From MR-S7 sp000400995 (lineage in GTDB: Bacteria; Pseudomonadota; Gammaproteobacteria; Burkholderiales; Burkholderiaceae_C), in the NCBI RefSeq assembly GCF_045291395.1, contig NZ_CP152342.1, forward strand, positions 3,596,001-3,660,000: a stretch of DNA of 64,000 nucleotides. The letters are read 5' to 3'. Below are positions 58,407 to 64,000 of this stretch, one piece after another. The first letter of the stretch is position 1; the number at the start of each line of letters is the position of its first letter. Made by a program: the position numbers and the translations under genes. The notes under the pieces are model-generated. The model was not told where the DNA came from, did no database searches, and saw nothing but the letters and a program-made list of their open reading frames with translations.

Positions 58407-61400
58407 CTACTTGGGCATCCACACTCGCACCAGCGAGAGCAGTTTCTCCACGTCCAGCGGCTTGGCGATGTAGTCGTTGGCACCGGCGGCCAGGCATTTC
58501 TCCTGGTCGTCCTTCATGGCCTTGGCGGTGAGCGCGATGATGGGCAGCCGGCGCCATTCGGCGCGCTTGCGGATCTCGGCCATGGCGGCGAAGCCGTCCA
58601 TCTCCGGCATCATGATGTCCATGAGCACCAGGTCCACCGGCTGCCCGCCGGGCTGCGCGGCACGCTCCAGGGCTTCGACGGCCTCACGGCCGTTGCGGGC
58701 GATCTCCACCTTCGCTCCCGTGGGCTCCAGCACGCTGGAGAGCGCGAACACGTTGCGCACGTCGTCTTCCACCACCAGGATGGTGCGGCCCTCGAAGGTC
58801 GATTCGCGGTCGCGCGCCAGCTGCAGCATGCGGCGCCGGTCGGCAGGCAGGGTGGATTCGACCTGGTGCAGGAACAGCATGACCTCGTCGAGCAGGCGCT
58901 CAGGCGAGCGCGCGTCCTTGATGATGATGGACTTGGAGAAGCGCCTCAGCTGCTGCTCCTCGTCGCGCGAGAGGGTGCGGCCGGTGTAGACGATGACGGG
59001 CGGGAACGCCACGTCCTCCTGCTCGGACATCTGCTGCAGCAGCTCGTAGCCGCTGAGGTCCGGCAGGTTCAGGTCCATCACCATGCAGTCGAAGGTGTTC
59101 TGGCGCAGCAGACCCAGGGCCTGCTGAGCGCTTTCCGCACCCACGATGTCCACCCCGTCGGCGTCCAGCAGCTCGCGCACGCTCTCGCGCTGGCGCTCGT
59201 CGTCCTCCACCACCAGCACGCGGCGCATGCCCTGGGTGAACTTGGCCTCCATGCGGTGCATGGCCTGCACCAGCTCCTCGCGCTTGACGGGCTTGAGCGC
59301 ATAGCCCATGGCACCGCGCTCCAGCGCTTCCTGCGTGTAGTCGGCCACGGAGACCACATGCACCGGCACATGGCGCGTGGCCGGGTCGCGCTTGAGCTGG
59401 TCGAGCACGCCCAGGCCAGAGAAGTCGGGCAGGTTCATGTCGAGCACCACGGCGCTGGGCGCGTATTCGAGCGCCGCCGCCAGGCCCTCGCCACCCGTAG
59501 GGGCGATCACGCACTGGAAGCCCATCTCGTGCGCCAGCTCGTAGAGGATCTGCGCGAAGCGCAGGTCGTCCTCGATCACCAGGATCAGCCGGCGCCCGGC
59601 CTCGATGCGGTCCCGGTCGTCCTCCACGCCGCGCGGGAGCCGGCGCACGCCGGCCGAGCCCGCGGCCGCCACGGCAGGCGCTGGAGCCTGCGCTTGCACC
59701 GGCGCAGGGACTGGCGCCGCGGGTGCAGGTGCAGCGGCAGGCGTGGATGGCGGCCCGGCGAGCGGCAGGGTCAGGGTGAAGACGCTGCCTTCGCCCGGCG
59801 CGCTCTGCACGGCGATGCCGCCGCCCAGCAGCCGCGCCAGGTCGCGCGAGATCGACAGCCCCAGGCCGGTGCCGCCGTACTTGCGGTGGGTGCTGCCGTC
59901 CGCCTGGCGGAAGGCCTCGAAGATCAGTTCCTGCTGGTGCTCGGGGATGCCGATGCCCGTGTCGCGCACGGCGAAGCACACGGTGTCCTCGGCACCCGCG
60001 AACACGCGCAGCACCACTTCGCCCTGCTCGGTGAACTTGACGGCGTTGGACAGCAGGTTGCGCAGGATCTGCCCCAGGCGCTGCGCATCGGAAGCCAGGC
60101 GCTCGGGCACGCCGGGCTCCACCTCCACCCGCAGCGCCAGACCGCGCTCCCCGGCCACCGGGCGCAGCGGTTCGGCCGCGGCCGCGACCACCCGGGGGAT
60201 GGACACCTCCTCGATGGTGACGTTGGCCTGCCCGGCCTCGATCTTGGCCAGGTCCAGGATGTCGTTGATCAGCGTGAGCAGGTCGCTGCCCGCGCTGTGG
60301 ATGGTCTGCGCATAGCGCACCTGCTCGGGCGTCAGGTTGCCCGGCTTGTTGTCCGCGAGCAGCTTGGCCAGGATCAGGCTGGAGTTGAGCGGCGTGCGCA
60401 ACTCGTGGCTCATGTTGGCCAGGAACTCGCTCTTGTACTGGTTGGCCTGCGCCAGGTCGTTGGCCTTGGCGGACAGCGCGTCCTGGGCGCGCAGCAGCTG
60501 CTGCTTCTGGTATTCGAGCTGCTGGGTCTGCTCTTCCAGCTGCGTGTTGCTGTGTTCCAGCTCCGCCTGCTGCGACTGCATCAGCGTCTGCGATTCCTGC
60601 AGCATGCGGCTTTGCTGCTCCAGCTCCTCGTTGCTCACGCGCAGCTCTTCCTGCTGCGCCTGTAGCTCCTCGGCCTGCCGCTGGGTTTCGTCGAGCAGCG
60701 CTTCGAGCCGCGTGCGGTCCAGTGCACCGCGCACGGCCTGCGCCAGTTGCTCGCCCGTGCGGTGCAGGAAATCCAGCTCCTCCGCACGCAGCTGGCGGAA
60801 AAGCCCCAGCTCCACCACCGCCAGCGTCACGCCGCTCAGCACCACCGGCACCACCACCAGCTCCGCCGGGCTGGCCCGCCCCGTGCCGGACGTCACGGGC
60901 AGGTAGCCCGCGGGCACATTGCGCACGTGCTGCAGGGCGCGGGCCTGGAGCGCCTGCCCCGCCAGCCCCTCGCCCGCGCGGATGGAAGCGGGCGCGGCAT
61001 CCGGCGCCAGGGCGTAGCCCGCCATGCGCTCGAAGACGCCGTGGCCTTGCGTCACATACATGGCGCCCACCTTCGCATCCAGCCGCGCGGCCAGGAACTC
61101 CACCACGGCGGCGGCCAGCTCGTGCACGCGCTGCTCCCCTTGCAGCCGCAGCCCCAATCCGACAAGGCTGCCCTTGATCCAGTTCTCCACCTCGCGCGAA
61201 CGGTGCTCGGCGTAGGCCATCACGGCCGAGGCGCAGATCAGCAGCAACAGCACGGCCGTGCTGCCCCAGGTGATATAGGCCGACAGGCCAAAGGCATCCT
61301 CCCACGCGCGGCGGCGGTCGGCCAGTTCCTGGCGCTCGGCGTTCTGCATTTCGCGCACGAGGCCGCGCATGGTGTCCATGGTGGCGTTCCCTTCGCCGCG

Positions 61401-61859
61401 CAGTACCGACAGCGCCTCGTCCCGCCGCCCTTCGCGCTGCAGGGCGATCATGCGGTTCAGCTCGGCCATCTTCTGCCTGGCCAGCCCCTGCAGTTGGTCC
61501 AGGCGCCTGCGCTGCATCGGGTCGTTCCCCGCAAAGCGCTGGAGCTTCTCCAGTTCCACCGGCAACGCCGCCTGCGCCGCGGTGTACAGGTCCAGGCGCT
61601 GCTCATCCCCGGTCAGCATATAGCCGCGCTGGCTCGACTCGGCGTTCTTCAGATACGCCCATACCAGTTGCACCTGCAGCAGACCATCCACCGTGGAATT
61701 CATGCTGTCCACCATCGTGGCGCGCTCGTCGCTGGAGCGGTAGGCGAGCACGGCGATCAGCAAGGCGGCGGTCGCAGCCAGCACGAAGCCGAGGAGCTGG
61801 CGTGCGGGCATGCTAGCAAGGGCGCGCGGGCCCGAGGTGTCTGGTGCGGAGGGAACCAT
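58407..61859 (-). CDS. hybrid sensor histidine kinase with CHASE3, GAF and three receiver domains
   Basis: A 1150-residue protein. A membrane helix lies near residue 25 (LLGFVLAATAALLIAVLAY), a periplasmic CHASE3 domain follows (AYLKNAESSQRGYMLTGDEQ), and a second helix lies near 205-225. A GAF domain spans about 240-390. A Gln/Glu-rich coiled coil spans about 395-480. HisKA has the phospho-His in NMSHELRTPLN, followed by a HATPase. A Pro/Ala linker leads to three receivers (acceptors in VVLDMNLPDFSG, MVMDLNLPDLSG, VLMDIMMPEMDG). It is first in the operon with cheR and cheB. ATG 61859 is the first good start; no strong ribosome site is seen. Confidence 0.93.
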   Translation of the reverse strand: MVPSAPDTSGPRALASMPARQLLGFVLAATAALLIAVLAYRSSDERATMVDSMNSTVDGLLQVQLVWAYLKNAESSQRGYMLTGDEQRLDLYTAAQAALPVELEKLQRFAGNDPMQRRRLDQLQGLARQKMAELNRMIALQREGRRDEALSVLRGEGNATMDTMRGLVREMQNAERQELADRRRAWEDAFGLSAYITWGSTAVLLLLICASAVMAYAEHRSREVENWIKGSLVGLGLRLQGEQRVHELAAAVVEFLAARLDAKVGAMYVTQGHGVFERMAGYALAPDAAPASIRAGEGLAGQALQARALQHVRNVPAGYLPVTSGTGRASPAELVVVPVVLSGVTLAVVELGLFRQLRAEELDFLHRTGEQLAQAVRGALDRTRLEALLDETQRQAEELQAQQEELRVSNEELEQQSRMLQESQTLMQSQQAELEHSNTQLEEQTQQLEYQKQQLLRAQDALSAKANDLAQANQYKSEFLANMSHELRTPLNSSLILAKLLADNKPGNLTPEQVRYAQTIHSAGSDLLTLINDILDLAKIEAGQANVTIEEVSIPRVVAAAAEPLRPVAGERGLALRVEVEPGVPERLASDAQRLGQILRNLLSNAVKFTEQGEVVLRVFAGAEDTVCFAVRDTGIGIPEHQQELIFEAFRQADGSTHRKYGGTGLGLSISRDLARLLGGGIAVQSAPGEGSVFTLTLPLAGPPSTPAAAPAPAAPVPAPVQAQAPAPAVAAAGSAGVRRLPRGVEDDRDRIEAGRRLILVIEDDLRFAQILYELAHEMGFQCVIAPTGGEGLAAALEYAPSAVVLDMNLPDFSGLGVLDQLKRDPATRHVPVHVVSVADYTQEALERGAMGYALKPVKREELVQAMHRMEAKFTQGMRRVLVVEDDERQRESVRELLDADGVDIVGAESAQQALGLLRQNTFDCMVMDLNLPDLSGYELLQQMSEQEDVAFPPVIVYTGRTLSRDEEQQLRRFSKSIIIKDARSPERLLDEVMLFLHQVESTLPADRRRMLQLARDRESTFEGRTILVVEDDVRNVFALSSVLEPTGAKVEIARNGREAVEALERAAQPGGQPVDLVLMDIMMPEMDGFAAMAEIRKRAEWRRLPIIALTAKAMKDDQEKCLAAGANDYIAKPLDVEKLLSLVRVWMPK

Positions 61860-61973
61860 TCGTGACCCAAGGTAAATGATGCCGCGCGATGATAGGGGCA
61901 CCTACAGGCCACTGCATGTAGGACGCGGCCATCCAGGGCGATTTTCCCCCTGTGCGCCACGTGCAAGAACGGG

Positions 61974-62354
61974 CTATGGCATAGCCATGTCCTCGGGCAC
62001 CGTGCCATTCCACAGGCGCGTGGACAGCAGCTTGCTGCGCGTGTCCGCGATCCATTGGGGAATGATCTCGCAGCCCATCACTTCGCTTTGCAGAACGCCC
62101 GAAGCCAGCAGGGTGCGGCATCCCCGCTGGCCCAGCCGGTCGGCGCACAGGGGAATGGTATGAAGCGGGGAGCCGCCGTCGCTGTAGCGCGTGTCCACGC
62201 ATTCGCTGTAGCCCATGACGCCACAGCACGCGCAGGGCAGCAACGCTACGGCGCGCCGATAGGCCGATGCCTCGCAGCGGCCGGCGCGCGACGGCGCCCG
62301 TACCGCTTCGCGCCCGCAATGGGCGCCGCTGGTGAATGCATCGGTTGCGGCCAT
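61974..62354 (-). CDS. hypothetical protein with conserved-looking cysteines
   Basis: A 126-residue protein starting MAATDAFTSGAHCGRE, supported by AGGAG (62361-62365) 6 bases upstream. It contains eight cysteines, including LLPCACCGVMGYSEC, then a GGSPLHTIPLCADRLG segment and a C-terminus rich in Trp and Leu. There is no signal peptide or membrane segment. The cysteine spacing could bind metal, but no known motif is clear. I do not recognise it. It lies upstream of the hybrid kinase on the same strand, separated by 114 bases. Confidence 0.6.
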   Translation of the reverse strand: MAATDAFTSGAHCGREAVRAPSRAGRCEASAYRRAVALLPCACCGVMGYSECVDTRYSDGGSPLHTIPLCADRLGQRGCRTLLASGVLQSEVMGCEIIPQWIADTRSKLLSTRLWNGTVPEDMAMP

Positions 62355-62535
62355 GAACGACTCCTCTTGCCATGCCGGGCATGGAAAGCAGCCAATCCGC
62401 ATGCCACGCCCGTCAGGTGAGTGCATCGTAGAAAGGCGCCGCAGCCGCTGCTGTAGGACGGAGGGCCGCGCATGCGTCCCATGGCACCTCACTCTGCATG
62501 CCCAAACTTGAGAGGCACGCGGCCGATCATCCGCA

Positions 62536-63428
62536 TCACGGCAGATTGGCCTTAATGGCATCTCGTAGCGCGTTGGCTGCGAACGATAGTGGATGTCCTC
62601 TGCGTTTGAGCAAGTAAACCGCACTTTTAAGCCCCGCATCGGTCACTGGAATGGCCACCAGTCCCAAGCGCTCGAAATTGAACAAAGATTGGCCAGCAAC
62701 CACGGTGATTCCCATTCCGTGCAGAACCAGGCCGGCGCCGGTGCTCATGTTCGAGAAGATATGGCCTGTCTCGCGTATGGCGATGCGGTTCAGATGCGGA
62801 TACAGGCGCTGGGCGAGGCTGCTCGACGGCGCCGAATGGATGAAATCGTACCCAGCCAACTGTGCCAGCTTGATACGCTTGCGTTTCGCCAGCGGGTGAT
62901 CGGGCCGGCAGACGAGGTAGTGAGGGTCGTGAAACAGCCGTTCATAGTCGAATTCGCCCTCCTGCCCCAGTTCGCGGTTAATACCAAAATCCACCACACC
63001 CGCCCGGATCAAATCGAGCACCTCGTCAGAAACCGTGTCGTACAGACGAACCCGGATGCCCGGATAGCTCTTCCTGAACTTAGCGAGGATTTTGGGAATC
63101 CAGTCGGCGGCCGCCCCGGGCAGTGCCGCAATGGACAGCTTGCCTCGTTGGCCCTGGGAATGCTCGCGCAGCATCTGCAGGACGTCGGCCATGTCCTGCA
63201 TGAGGCGCTGTGCCACGGGCAAAGCATTTCCCCTTCGGGCGTGAGCGTGACGTTGCGCGTGCTGCGCTCGAAAAGACGCACGCCCACCAAATCTTCCAGA
63301 CGCGAAATGGCTTGGCTGAACGCGGACTGCGACATATGCACGCGATCGGAGGCCACCGTGAAGTTTCTGCAATGGGCCAGCGTCAGGAACAAGTGCAGCA
63401 GCCTTGGCTGGAGATTTATCGAATTCAT
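62536..63428 (-). pseudogene. LysR-family transcriptional regulator, split by a single-base frameshift
   Basis: The N-terminal frame (ATG 63428) encodes a LysR helix-turn-helix: LFLTLAHCRNFTVASDRVHM, SQSAFSQAISRLEDLVGVRLFERSTRNVTLTPEGEM. The effector domain (SIAALPGAAADWIPKILAKF to the C-terminus) lies in another frame. The frames would join if one base were added in the ATGCTT-TGCCCG stretch near 63219-63224, giving a 297-residue protein, the normal length. It is divergent from the thiolase-like gene, its likely target by LysR convention. No motif names the inducer. Confidence 0.85.
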
Positions 63429-63550
63429 CGATCAATTCTTTCATACGATTAATTGGACCACCATAAAAAGCAACCCTACATTTCCCGCCAATAGTCCCGG
63501 CAAAAGAGGTGCGCCTGCCGCGCACACGGGCTGAGGCGAGGAGACAAGGT

Positions 63551-64000
63551 TTGGCGACCCAAGAAATTCCTGTACTGGTCGGAGTGGGTATGGCAACGCA
63601 ACGGGCGGAAGACCCGGCGTTGGCCCGCGAGCCGGTGGACTTGATGCTTGACGCCGTGCATGCCGCTGGCGCCGATTGCGGCCACCCGGCGGCGCTGTCA
63701 GGCACGCAATGGATTGCGGTACCGCGCGGACGCTGGTCCTATCGAAACCCGGCGGGCCGCATTGCTCGGGCTATAGGAGCGAACAACGCCGAGACCCTGT
63801 TGGCCCACGTTGGCGTCTTGCAGCAAACCCTGCTGGGCGAAGCCTGCCGGCGCATCGCCGAGGGAAGGGCCGACATCACGCTGGTGCTGGGCGGCGAAGC
63901 CGGCTACAGGCTGCAGCGCTATGCGGCGGCTGGGCTGGCCGCCCCGGAGAGCCAGGACGACGACGAGCCGCATGTGACGCTGAGCCCTCAGCAGGAGCTG
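63551..64000 (+). CDS. thiolase-like acetyl-CoA acetyltransferase, N-terminal fragment
   Basis: An open frame from TTG 63551 to the window end (150 codons). It begins LATQEIPVLVGVGMATQRAEDP, and continues with EPVDLMLDAVHAAGAD and VLGGEAGYRLQRYAAAG, resembling the acetyl-CoA acetyltransferase group of the thiolase superfamily. AGGAGA lies about 8 bases before the TTG; a GTG at 63509 is also in frame. It is divergent from the LysR gene, which probably controls it. It is cut by the window edge, so catalytic cysteines are not seen. Confidence 0.75.
   Translation, partial: MATQEIPVLVGVGMATQRAEDPALAREPVDLMLDAVHAAGADCGHPAALSGTQWIAVPRGRWSYRNPAGRIARAIGANNAETLLAHVGVLQQTLLGEACRRIAEGRADITLVLGGEAGYRLQRYAAAGLAAPESQDDDEPHVTLSPQQEL

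Overview
The window looks like chromosomal DNA of a betaproteobacterium of the family Comamonadaceae (Acidovorax/Alicycliphilus-like). The grounds are very high GC, an Omp32-type porin pair, a cphA'/cphA cyanophycin locus, Coq7, a HexR-type regulator beside zwf, and many copies of a short dispersed palindromic repeat that I recall from Comamonadaceae genomes. Genus cannot be fixed from the sequence. No rRNA, tRNA, IS element, prophage or CRISPR array was seen.

Layout. 1-2.5 kb: end of a DUF2304 protein gene, then groES-groEL behind a perfect CIRCE operator. 2.5-6.9 kb: an iron-uptake block (two small membrane proteins, a PepSY membrane protein, a TonB-dependent receptor) with two Fur-box-like sites. 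6.9-11.9 kb: central carbon metabolism, pgi-tal on the minus strand and zwf-hexR on the plus strand. 11.9-19.1 kb: one minus-strand operon for a di/oligopeptide ABC importer (dppB, M20 amidohydrolase, binding protein, dppC, dppD, dppF) ending in a PEBP/YbhB gene. 19.2-21.8 kb: two porins. 22-26.3 kb: coq7, osmC, ilvA with a Leu-rich leader and terminator, cobS, cobC. 26.3-39.6 kb: a type II secretion locus, gspC on the minus strand, gspGHIJKLMNDE on the plus strand, and gspF displaced behind csaA, a CZB-domain gene and a luciferase-like oxidoreductase. 39.6-41.4 kb: a 5'-nucleotidase, an EF-hand protein and a hypothetical. 41.6-49.8 kb: a cyanophycin block (DUF1854, ABC transporter, cphA', cphA) plus creA. 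49.9-55.4 kb: a TPR glycosyltransferase, a DsbA-family protein, an acyl-CoA ligase and alkB. 55.5-61.9 kb: a signalling operon (three-receiver hybrid kinase, cheR, cheB, receiver-kinase) facing a lone receiver protein. 62-64 kb: a Cys-containing hypothetical, a LysR regulator, and the start of a thiolase-like gene cut by the window edge.

Three conserved genes (gspD, the acyl-CoA ligase and the LysR gene) are each one base short of an open frame. Either the sequence has single-base errors or these genes are recently broken.

The most unusual structural theme is the short repeat. Besides intergenic copies, recognisable copies lie inside coding sequences (pgi, cobS, cobC, the 3' end of alkB). 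Two form most of the signal-peptide coding region of secreted proteins (the peptide-binding protein and GspD). A second strong candidate is the leucine-codon-rich, apparently leaderless leader ORF followed at once by an intrinsic terminator ahead of ilvA.
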